Assembly: GCA_037349105.1 (NCBI GenBank)
Contig: JAYJMM010000109.1
Coordinates: 310,001 to 374,000 of the forward strand
DNA from: Limnomonas spitsbergensis
Taxonomy: Eukaryota; Chlorophyta; Chlorophyceae; Chlamydomonadales
DNA length: 64,000 nt
Direction of reading: 5' to 3'
The position numbers and the translations under genes were made by a program. Positions 36,401 through 48,400 of the stretch are shown here, piece by piece (position 1 is the first letter of the stretch; each line of letters starts with the position of its first letter). The notes beneath the pieces are model-generated. The model saw only the letters and a list, made by a program, of their open reading frames with translations. It was not told where the DNA came from and did no database searches.

Positions 36401-39400
36401 TGTCCCAACCCACCTGCCTCGGAAAGCAGCTCCCCCCCTTGTCCCAACCCACCAGCCTCAGAAAGCAGCTTCCATCCTGTCCCAACCCACCTGCCTTGGA
36501 AAGCAGCTCCCCCCCTGTCCCAACCCACCTGCCTCGGAAAGCAGCTCCCCCCCCTGTCCCAGCCCACCTGCATCAGAAAACAGCTCCCCCCCCTGTCCCA
36601 ACCCACCTGCCTCATGAAGCGGCTCCCCCCCCGTCCCAACCCACCTGCCTCAGAAAGCAGCTCCCCCCCCTGTCCCAACCCACCTGCCTCGGAAAGCAGC
36701 TCCCTACCCTGTCCCAACCCACCTGCCTCAGAAAGCAGCTCCCCCGCCTGTCCCAACCTACCTGCCTCAGAAAGCAGCTCCCTACCCTGTCCCAACCCAC
36801 CTGCCTCAGAAAGCAGCCCCCCCCCCCCCCTGTCCCAACCCACCTGCCTCAGAAAGCAGCTCCCTACCCTGTCCCAACCCACCTGCCTCAGAAAGCAGCT
36901 CCCCCGCCTGTCCCAACCTACCTGCCTCAGAAAACAGCTCCCACCCCTGTCCCAACCCACCTGCCTCAGAAAGCAGCTCCCCCCCCTGTCCCAACCCACC
37001 TGCCTCAGAAAGCAGCTCCCTACCCTGTCCCAACCCACCTGCCTCAGAAAGCAGCTCCCCCCCCTGTCCCAACCCACCTGCCTCAGAAAGCAGCTCCCTA
37101 CCCTGTCCCAACCTACCTGCCTCAGAAAGCAGCTCCCCCGCCTGTCCCAACCTACCTGCCTCAGAAAGCAGCTCCACACCCTGTCCCAACCTACCTGCCT
37201 CAGAAAGCAGCTCCCCCGCCTGTCCCAACCTACCTGCCTCAGAAAGCAGCTCCACACCCTGTCCCAACCTACCTGCCTCAGAAAGCAGCTCCCCCCCCTG
37301 TCCCAACCTACCTGCCTCAGAAAGCAGCTCACCCCCTGTCCCAACCCACCTGCCTCAAAAAGCAGCTCCCCCCCCTGTCCCAACCTACCTGCCTCAGAAA
37401 GCAGCTCCCCCCCCTGTCCCAACCCACCTGCCTCAGAAAGCAGCTCCCCCGCCTGTCCCAACCTACCTGCCTCAGAAAGCAGCTCCCTACCCTGTCCCAA
37501 CCTACCTGCCTCAGAAAGCAGCTCCACACCCTGTCCCAACCCACCTGCCTCAGAAAGCAGCTCCCCCCCCTGTCCCAACCCACCTGCCTTGGAAAGCAGC
37601 TCCCCCCCCTGTCCCAACCCACCTGCCTCAGAAAGCAGCCCCCTCCCCCCCGTCCCAACCCACTTGCCTCAGAAAGCAGCTCCCCCCCTTGTCCCAACCC
37701 ACCTGCCTCAAAAAGCAGCTCCCTACCCTGTCCCAACCCACCTGCCTCAGAAAGCAGCTCCCTACCCTGTCCCAATCCACCTGCCTCAAAAAGCAGCTCC
37801 CCCCCCTGTCCCAACCCACCTGCCTCAGAAAGCAGCTCCCCCCCCTGTCCCAACCTACCTGCCTCAGAAAGCAGCTCCCCCGCCTGTCCCAACCCACCTG
37901 CCTCAAAAAGCAGCTCCCTACCCTGTCCCGACCCACCTGCCTTGGAAAGCAGCTCCCCCCCCTGTCCCAACCCACCTGCCTCAGAAAGCAGCTCCCCCGC
38001 CTGTCCCAACCTACCTGCCTCAGAAAGCAGCTCCCTACCCTGTCCCAACCTACCTGCCTCAGAAAGCAGCTCCACACCCTGTCCCAACCCACCTGCCTTG
38101 GAAAGCAGCTCCCCCCCCTGTCCCAACCCACCTGCCTCAGAAAGCAGCCCCCCCCCCCCCATCCCAACCCACTTGCCTCAGAAAGCAGCTCCCCCCCCTG
38201 TCCCAACCCACCTGCCTCAGAAAGCAGCTCACCCCCTGTCCCAACCCACCTGCCTTGGAAGGCAGCTCCCCCCCCTGTCCCAACCCACCTGCCTCAGAAA
38301 GCAGCTCCCCCCCCTGTCCCAACCCACCTGCCTCAGAAAGCAGCTCACCCCCTGTCCCAACCCACCTGACTCAGAAAGCAGCTCCCCCCCTGTCCCAACC
38401 CACCCGACTCAGGAAGCAGCTCCCTACCCTGTCCCAACCCACCTGCTCATCGGGCGTGATCCTGCTGACGGGTTTGCATCTGCCGCCGTCACCGCCGCCT
38501 GCTTCCTGGCGCTCATTGGCCGGGGGCCATCAAAGCCCGTCACAAGCACCACATCACCCTCCTTTGCCTGCAGGAGGAAAGGGGAGGACAGGACAGGCTG
38601 GTATGATGAAGAAACAGAGTCGTGGGAACAAAGCAGACAACAGTCGCGGCAGTCATGAATATGAGGCAGAGATGTCGGGGCACAGCGGCTTGCAGCTGTG
38701 ATGTCTGTTAAGAGAGAGCCGTGCATGGGCTGACATGGACAGCAAATTCCGGAACATTAGCAGAGCCTCCCCTTGCCCCTCCCCGGGAGCCAGACCGGCT
38801 TCCAAGACCAAGACAAGGCCCAAGGGTTACTTCTATCAGCTCCCTGGCTCTCTATCCTTGCCTGCCATATTCCTTGCTTCGTGATTCAGCTACTTTTCAG
38901 CTACTTTTCAGCTACATTTCAGCTACATTTCAGCTACTTTTCAGCTACATTTCCGCTACCTGCTAGCCTTCACGGCCAGAACACTCTTGCGTCATGCGTC
39001 ATGAGCATGTTCCTAAAGACCGGTCAAGACTTTGCCTCAATCGGGACTTTGCGGCGTGCCCAATATGGCCTCATGGCAAACAAATAAAATCTCTCTCACC
39101 TGCCGATGCATGAACGCGACACTCCTCCAGCTCTCCCTGAAGCGCTCAAACGCATCCCGGACCGACCTGAAGAAATCCACCACCACCTGCCTGACGCTGT
39201 CGAAGGCCTTTGACATGACGCCCTGGCCCTTCAGTGGGGCCACCTGCCGGAAGACCCCCGAGGGTGACGACGAGGCCACCGACGCGGTCCTCCCCGCCGC
39301 TCCCCCACCTGTTGACGCCCCCCCCCCGCTGTGTGGCAGGGTGAAGGGCCCCCCTGTCCTTCGTGCGAAGGAGGCCGTGGTGGAGAAGGGGATGCCTTGC

Positions 39401-42400
39401 AGCAAAGGGGATCCCTCCTCCTCACGGGCAACACCGCTGCTGGTGCTGTGTCGGCCCCCGTAGCCGCATTCACGAGCACTAACACCTGGCAGGGTCGAAG
39501 AGGTCGAGTCCGGGGGTGGGAGGAAGACAATATTTGAAAATTTGAGGGGGGGGGGTGGCTTGTGCCAGGAACCGTGTGAGGGGCGAAGCGTAGGCTCAGG
39601 TATGGCACTGGCTCCCCTCGTGAGCAACAGGGCCGATGTGCAAGGAGATCAGAGTCAGAGAGAGACAGAGGACCCACATACAAACTAGGATCATACCGCT
39701 ACTCCTAGTGTATGCACAGGAAGGGGCGCGGTATCACACCATATTTAGATATACCAATTGGACATGCAAATAGGCGATAAAAGGACAAATACAATCTAGG
39801 GGACAAAGCTTAACGCACTGTGATCAGGCCTGCGTGAAAGGTCGTAAGGGGAGAGACCAGGCGAGTTAAGGTTACCCTCCCAGGGTCAGGGTACAGACCT
39901 TGCCCGGGATTAACCCTTACAGTCAACCCTCCTGGGGTCAGGGTACAGACCTTACCCGGGATTAACCCTTACAGTCAACCCTCCTGGGGTCAGGGTACAG
40001 ACCTTACCCGGGATTAACCCTTACAGTCAACCCTCCTGGGGTCAGGGTACAGACCTTACCCGGGATTAACCCTTACAGTCAACCCTCCTGGGGTCAGGGT
40101 ACAGACCTTACCCGGGATAAACCCTTACAGTCAACCCTCCTGGGGTCAGGGTACAGACCTTACCCGGGATTAACCCTTACAGTCAACCCTCCTGGGGTCA
40201 GGGTACAGACCTTGCCCGGGATTAACCCTTACAGTCAACCCTCCTGGGGTCAGGGTACAGACCTAACCCGGGATTAACCCTTACAGTCAACCCTCCTGGG
40301 GTCAGGGTACAGACCTTGCCCGGGATTAACCCTTACAGTCAACCCTCCTGGGGTCAGGGTACAGACCTTACCCGGGATTAACCCTTACAGTCAACCCTCC
40401 TGGGGTCAGGGTACAGACCTTACCCGGGATTAACCCTTACAGTCAACCCTCCTGGGGTCAGGGTACAGACCTTACCCGGGATTAACCCTTACAGTCAACC
40501 CTCCTGGGGTCAGGGTACAGACCTTACCCGGGATAAACCCTTACAGTCAACCCTCCTGGGGTCAGGGTACAGACCTTACCCGGGATTAACCCTTACAGTC
40601 AACCCTCCTGGGGTCAGGGTACAGACCTTGCCCGGGATTAACCCTTACAGTCAACCCTCCTGGGGTCAGGGTACAGACCTAACCCGGGATTAACCCTTAC
40701 AGTCAACCCTCCTGGGGTCAGGGTACAGACCTTGCCCGGGATTAACCCTTACAGTCAACCCTCCTGGGGTCAGGGTACAGACCTTGCCCGGGATTAACCC
40801 TTACAGTCAACCCTCCTGGGGTCAGGGTACAGACCTTACCCGGGATTAACCCTTACAGTCAACCCTCCTGGGGTCAGGGTACAGACCTTACCCGGGATAA
40901 ACCCTTACAGTCAACCCTCCTGGGGTCAGGGTACAGACCTTACCCGGGATTAACCCTTACAGTCAACCCTCCTGGGGTCAGGGTACAGACCTTGCCCGGG
41001 ATTAACCCTTACAGTCAACCCTCCTGGGGTCAGGGTACAGACCTAACCCGGGATTAACCCTTACAGTCAACCCTCCTGGGGTCAGGGTACAGACCTTGCC
41101 CGGGATTAACCCTTACAGTCAACCCTCCTGGGGTCAGGGTACAGACCTTGCCCGGGATTAACCCTTACAGTCAACCCTCCTGGGGTCAGGGTACAGACCT
41201 TACCCGGGATTAACCCTTACAGTCAACCCTCCTGGGGTCAGGGTACAGACCTTACCCGGGATTAACCCTTACAGTCAACCCTCCTGGGGTCAGGGTACAG
41301 ACCTTACCCGGGATTAACCCTTACAGTCAACCCTCCTGGGGTCAGGGTACAGACCTAACCCGGGATTAACCCTTACAGTCAACCCTCCTGGGGTCAGGGT
41401 ACAGACCTTGCCCGGGATTAACCCTTACAGTCAACCCTCCTGGGGTCAGGGTACAGACCTTGCCCGGGATTAACCCTTACAGTCAACCCTCCTGGGGTCA
41501 GGGTACAGACCTTACCCGGGATTAACCCTTACAGTCAACCCTCCTGGGGTCAGGGTACAGACCTTACCCGGGATAAACCCTTACAGTCAACCCTCCTGGG
41601 GTCAGGGTACAGACCTTACCCGGGATTAACCCTTACAGTCAACCCTCCTGGGGTCAGGGTACAGACCTTGCCCGGGATTAACCCTTACAGTCAACCCTCC
41701 TGGGGTCAGGGTACAGACCTAACCCGGGATTAACCCTTACAGTCAACCCTCCTGGGGTCAGGGTACAGACCTTGCCCGGGATTAACCCTTACAGTCAACC
41801 CTCCTGGGGTCAGGGTACAGACCTTGCCCGGGATTAACCCTTACAGTCAACCCTCCTGGGGTCAGGGTACAGACCTTACCCGGGATTAACCCTTGCAGTC
41901 AACCCTCCTGGGGTCAGGGTACAGACCTTACCCGGGATTAACCCTTACAGTCAACCCTCCTGGGGTCAGGGTACAGACCTTACCCGGGATTAACCCTTAC
42001 AGTCAACCCTCCTAGGGTCAGGGTACAGACCTTACCCGGGATTGACCCTTACAGTCAACCCTCTTGGGGTCAGGGTACAGACCTTACCCGGGATTCACCC
42101 TTACAGTCAACCCTCCTGGGGTCAGGGTACAGACCTTACCCGGGATTCACCCTTACAGTCAACCCTCCTGGGGTCAGGGTACAGACCTTACCCGGGATTC
42201 ACCCTTACAGTCAACCCTCCTGGGGTCAGGGTACAGACCTTACCCGGGATTAACCCTTACAGTCAACCCTCCTGGGGTCAGGGTACAGACCTAACCCGGG
42301 ATTAACCCTTACAGTCAACCCTCCTGGGGTCAGGGTACAGACCTTGCCCGGGATTAACCCTTACAGTCAACCCTCCTGGGGTCAGGGTACAGACCTTACC

Positions 42401-45400
42401 CGGGATTAACCCTTACAGTCAACCCTCCTGGGGTCAGGGTACAGACCTTGCCCGGGATTAACCCTTACAGTCAACCCTCCTGGGGTCAGGGTACAGACCT
42501 AACCCGGGATTAACCCTTACAGTCAACCCTCCTGGGGTCAGGGTACAGACCTTGCCCGGGATTAACCCTTACAGTCAACCCTCCTGGGGTCAGGGTACAG
42601 ACCTTGCCCGGGATTAACCCTTACAGTCAACCCTCCTGGGGTCAGGGTACAGACCTTACCCGGGATTAACCCTTACAGTCAACCCTCCTGGGGTCTGGGT
42701 ACAGACCTTACCCGGGATAAACCCTTACAGTCAACCCTCCTGGGGTCAGGGTACAGACCTTACCCGGGATTAACCCTTACAGTCAACCCTCCTGGGGTCA
42801 GGGTACAGACCTTGCCCGGGATTAACCCTTACAGTCAACCCTCCTGGGGTCAGGGTACAGACCTAACCCGGGATTAACCCTTACAGTCAACCCTCCTGGG
42901 GTCAGGGTACAGACCTTGCCCGGGATTAACCCTTACAGTCAACCCTCCTGGGGTCAGGGTACAGACCTTGCCCGGGATTAACCCTTACAGTCAACCCTCC
43001 TGGGGTCAGGGTACAGACCTTACCCGGGATTAACCCTTACAGTCAACCCTCCTGGGGTCAGGGTACAGACCTTACCCGGGATTAACCCTTACAGTCAACC
43101 CTCCTGGGGTCAGGGTACAGACCTTACCCGGGATTAACCCTTACAGTCAACCCTCCTAGGGTCAGGGTACAGACCTTACCCGGGATTGACCCTTACAGTC
43201 AACCCTCTTGGGGTCAGGGTACAGACCTTACCCGGGATTCACCCTTACAGTCAACCCTCCTGGGGTCAGGGTACAGACCTTACCCGGGATTCACCCTTAC
43301 AGTCAACCCTCCTGGGGTCAGGGTACAGACCTTACCCGGGATTCACCCTTACAGTCAACCCTCCTGGGGTCAGGGTACAGACCTTACCCGGGATTAACCC
43401 TTACAGTCAACCCTCCTGGGGTCAGGGTACAGACCTAACCCGGGATTAACCCTTACAGTCAACCCTCCTGGGGTCAGGGTACAGACCTTGCCCGGGATTA
43501 ACCCTTACAGTCAACCCTCCTGGGGTCAGGGTACAGACCTTGCCCGGGATTAACCCTTACAGTCAACCCTCCTGGGGTCAGGGTACAGACCTTACCCGGG
43601 ATTAACCCTTACAGTCAACCCTCCTGGGGTCAGGGTACAGACCTTACCCGGGATTAACCCTTACAGTCAACCCTCCTGGGGTCAGGGTACAGACCTTACC
43701 CAGGATTAACCCTTACAGTCAACCCTCCTAGGGTCAGGGTACAGACCTTACCCGGGATTGACCCTTACAGTCAACCTTCTTGGGGTCAGGGTACAGACCT
43801 TACCCGGGATTAACCCTTACAGTCAACCCTCCTGGGGTCAGGGTACAGACCTTACCCGGGATTCACCCTTACAGTCAACCCTCCTGGGGTCAGGGTACAG
43901 ACCTTACCCGGGATTCACCCTTACAGTCAACCCTCCTGGGGTCAGGGTACAGACCTTACCCGGGATTAACCCTTACAGTCAACCCTCCTGGGGTCAGGGT
44001 ACAGACCTTGCCCGGGATTAACCCTTACAGTCAACCCTCCTGGGGTCAGGGTACAGACCTAACCCGGGATTAACCCTTACAGTCAACCCTCCTGGGGTCA
44101 GGGTACAGACCTTACCCGGGATTAACCCTTACAGTCAACCCTCCTGGGGTCAGGGTACAGACCTTACCCGGGATTAACCCTTACATTCAACCCTCCTGGG
44201 GTCAGGGTACAGACCTTACCCGGGATTGACCCTTACAGTCAACCCTCTTGGGGTCAGGGTACAGACCTTACCCGGGATTGACCCTTACAGTCAACCCTCT
44301 TGGGGTCAGGGTACAGACCTTACCCGGGATTAACCCTTACAGTCAACCCTCCTGGGGTCAGGGTACAGACCTTACCCGGGATTCACCCTTACAGTCAACC
44401 CTCCTGGGGTCAGGGTACAGACCTTACCCGGGATTAACCCTTACAGTCAACCCTCCTGGGGTCAGGGTACAGACCTTACCCGGGATTGACCCTTACAGTC
44501 AACCCTCTTGGGGTCAGGGTACAGACCTTACCCGGGATTAACCCTTACAGTCAGCCCTCCTGGGGTCAGGGTACAGACCTTACCCGGGATTAACCCTTAC
44601 AGTCAACCCTCCTGGGGTCAGGGTACAGACCTTACCCAGGATTAAAAGCCCCCGCTCCCCCTCCCCACTGCAGGTTGACGTCTCACCTCCGTCCCCATCC
44701 CAACTGATCCGCGGTGAGGGGTCATCATTGCCTATTCTCCTGTCTATGCTCCGTCTCTTGTCTTCACTCAGATCCTGAAAAGAGTGAGAAACACATCGGA
44801 AGCAGGACACAATGGATTCCACTCATGCCAGACGTGAAGCAGTACAGTTCAAGATGACACTTGCGCAGGCAGTACACCCGAGGCGGTACACATGGGGCAG
44901 TGCATTTCAGGCGCCAGGCAGTACCTTCCTCTGGGTCTACAAAGCCCCACAGGGAGGGGACGGTATACCCTTACCCTAAACAAACACACAACAAAACGAC
45001 ATAATCGAGCTTGGCCTCTCTTCCCTCTCTCCCGTAGGATCCGACGCCTTCATCTTCTCCCTGACCCCCCCAAGACCTCACCTGCTGAAAGCTTGTCCTC
45101 CTGGGTGGCAGCAGCTCCGTGGTTTCCACGTTGTCAAACGCGTGTCCACCGTGTGCATTCTCCCCCTCGGCATCGCTGTCTGACTCTTGGATGGGTGCAA
45201 ACGGCGAGCAGAAGGCGCGGCTTGAAGCCATTCGCTCCATCGCTGGTGTTGTGGAGGAGGTGGGCACTCCGCCGACCATCCCTCGCCGCCTGCTAGACAG
45301 CTTCTGGAGCGGATCTCCAAAGGGCATGCCCTGCGTCCCGTTCATACGTATGTTTCCCAGTGACGGCGAGGAAGGGGCAGGGGCCTGGGCAGCGGGAGAG

Positions 45401-48400
45401 GGTGAGAGGGGGGGACGGCGGCGGAGCTGGGGATTTAATGGGCAGGAAGGGGTGCTCAAACGGCAAGAGTGAGCCGTATTGATCTTGTAAATGCAATCAA
45501 GCCCCCCTCTCTCCGCCCCCCTCCCCCCCTCGCCTCACGCACCTCATGCGCTACTTGTTGGACAGAGCCAAAGGAAACGTTTCTTCCAAACCCAGTCTTT
45601 TTCGACAGCGTTTGCCAGCCGCCTTGCAAGTGGTTGGTGATCTGGAGACATGGCAATGGAAAGGAGGTAAGGGTGAGCAAGCTGGGTAGCGGCAAGGGAA
45701 GGCAGGGATGGGTGGCGAAGAAGGGGTGTGTACGTAGCAAAGGAAAACAAGAATGACAGGTTCGAGGCGAAGGTCATGGCCCACCCGGATTCAGAGGACC
45801 TGCGCATAGTAAGTCGTGGAAATGGACAACACCAAAGCCTGCACTGCTGCCGCCATCTGGTTGACTCCATATACCCACAACACCTGGTTCAGAACATCAT
45901 GTACGGTGGTTGTTTTAGCCTAAAGAGCGCCAAGCGGAGTCGGCATTTGCCATCTTAACATATTCTGCTTCCTGGGCTTTGTCAAGCATTGTTTCAGTCG
46001 ACACCTGCTCCCTGCTGCAACAGCCCATAGAGCGCTAAGCGTCAAAATGCAATTATACAGCTTCCGGGGCCTTGTCCAGCATAAGCAGCTGTATATGCTT
46101 TCCTGTGCATCTGTCCGATTCACCTGTTTCTCCAAACCAAAGGGGCTGGGCAGGACGATAAAGAAGACCTGGAAAACAAATCCAACCATTTCTTTGCCAT
46201 CCGGCTGCCTGTTCTGCAGTTTTTGCGGCACCCTGCCACCTACCCCGTGGCCAAAGTTTGAGAGTGCTCCCAGCACCTCCCCGCCCGGCCGCCATTGCTG
46301 CTTGGACAGGGCCACCAGGAAGTACTCCTTCTGCACCGCATCCTGTCAGGAGGAGCCAGGAGGGGGAGGGGGGGAGCAGGTGGGGAGGGGCCAAGCATCC
46401 TCACAATGGCCTTTATGGGGGAGGGGCCAAGCATCCTCACAAGGGCCAAACAGTGCATACAAGATGAACAGAGAAAAATGACTGGGGCACAACATGCGCG
46501 TGGTGAGTCGTTGGCCTTGATGTGGGGTCAGTGTTTATATCAAAAAACAACAGTAAGCAATCCCAGAAAACAAAAGGTCTGTTCAAACACCAGAACTCTG
46601 GCCTTGTCCCATCCAGGGGGTTACAACCCGGGTGCAGGACCTTCCATTCCCTACTTCTTGTCGGTGGTCCACAGTTGGAAACCGTCCTCCGACCCCTTGT
46701 CCCAGCCCTCTAACCTGCATGCGTTGGAAGTAGCTCTTCGTGTGGAAATGCCTGCTCAGTGTCCTCGCCAGCAGGGACTTGATCACGTTACCTGACAGGG
46801 GGGCAAGCAACAAGGGGACCGGGACACCAAGGAATGTGTGAACATGACCTTAGAGGTCGGAGTGTCTGCCAAGGTGCTTTGCCAGCAGGGACTGGATGAC
46901 ATATCCTGACAGGGGGCAGGCGGCAGGGCAGCCGTGGGGCAGGCAGCCAGGGGGGGAAATGGGCAGTCATGCATGGAAACCATATTTATTTGGTAATTGC
47001 AAAATAGGGCTGAAAGGTGAAAACACGAGGGTGAAGTCAACGGGGGGCGGAGTGCATTAGGACGGGTGGACTCATCCACGCAGAATGAAGAGAGCGAGGT
47101 TTCAGACCTAAATATCCACCTCCTGACGCTCAGCACTGTTCAGGAACAGCAGCACAAGCACAAGCACCGAGTGAAACAAACAAACGAACAGACGTCTACT
47201 AAATACCGACTTCAACACTTCAACATGCGGAAACTCCATATTTGCTTCTCTGCATTACGCTGTGCTCCTGGAACGAATCCCACACCTAGTTCATGCCCTC
47301 CTCAAGCACCCTCCATGCCACAGCCCTCCTGTAGCATCACTCCAGGCTGCCCCAACCAGAGTGCAGGGGCCGTCACATCCTGGTCTCAGGCTTATCAACC
47401 GCTTACCCACTGTACCCAGGTGCACCCAGGGGGAGCCAGCCTTACCTAGGCAGAAGATGCACACACACACGGACAGCTTGGTGATGGTGCTCTCCCACTG
47501 CAGGCATGCGGGGGAGGCAGAGGAGGTCAGGGGTGAAGCTGATTAGGGTTTAGTAACATGAACCGCAACATCAGGTGAGGTACATGTGTCCAGGGTTAAG
47601 CTGCTTAGGGTCTGAAGGCGTAAAGACTAGCATTGAGATTGGCGCATGGGTTCAGGAGGGATGTTCTTAGGGTTCAGGAGGGATGTGCTTAGGGTTCTGG
47701 AGGGATGTGCTTAGGGTTCTGGAGGGATGTGCTTAGGGTTCTGGATAATTAAACCTACCATCAGGTGATACATTCGTTGAGGGTTTAGCTGCCAGGGTTT
47801 CCAAAACATAAAATGCACAATCAGGTGATGAACATGTATTCTATTTCGTAAACAGAGTCCTTGAGGAATCTCAAATCTTCTCTTCGAAATTATTGCACTC
47901 AATGTCTGCAGCGAGCTTGGACTCCTCACACTTTCACACAAACATCCGATTGGACTCAGCAACTGGGAATAAATGCACAGCTCAAAGGATTTCCGTTTCG
48001 GAACCTTCGGGAGAAACAGGCAAATCCACATGAACAGTACTAAATAAGAAATATCAAACGCATTAATGAATACGAATGAAAAGGAACAGGCGATAACAAT
48101 ACTGGTCCCCCACCAAGAGAAGCTCTGGTTAAATATGAACACTTATGCTTCACCCCCAAGCCGCCTTAGGGAACCCCACCACCTACAACCCTTCCACTCC
48201 ATTGGTCCCCTACCTTGAAGAACTGCTGCTCCATGCCGTTGGAGATGCAGTAGTGGATAAGGATTTGAAGCAGCAGCATCCGAAATAAGGTGGTGGCTGG
48301 GGTCTGCAGGGGCAGGGCACAAACACCAATAGGTTAGTCAGTTAGTCAGGGTTTAGGGCTAAGCGGAAGCAGCAGCAGCCATGACAACTTGGTGAAGGAG

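Noticed and set aside
36275..38701. Proline/serine-rich open frames of up to 808 codons and minus-strand GELLSEAGGLGQ frames
   Set aside because: They translate the 39-bp intron minisatellite. The flanking exons and splice sites of the channel gene explain the region.
47640..47745. Internal telomeric repeat
   Set aside because: TTAGGG occurs once per 22-bp unit and is not a contiguous TTTTAGGG telomere run.
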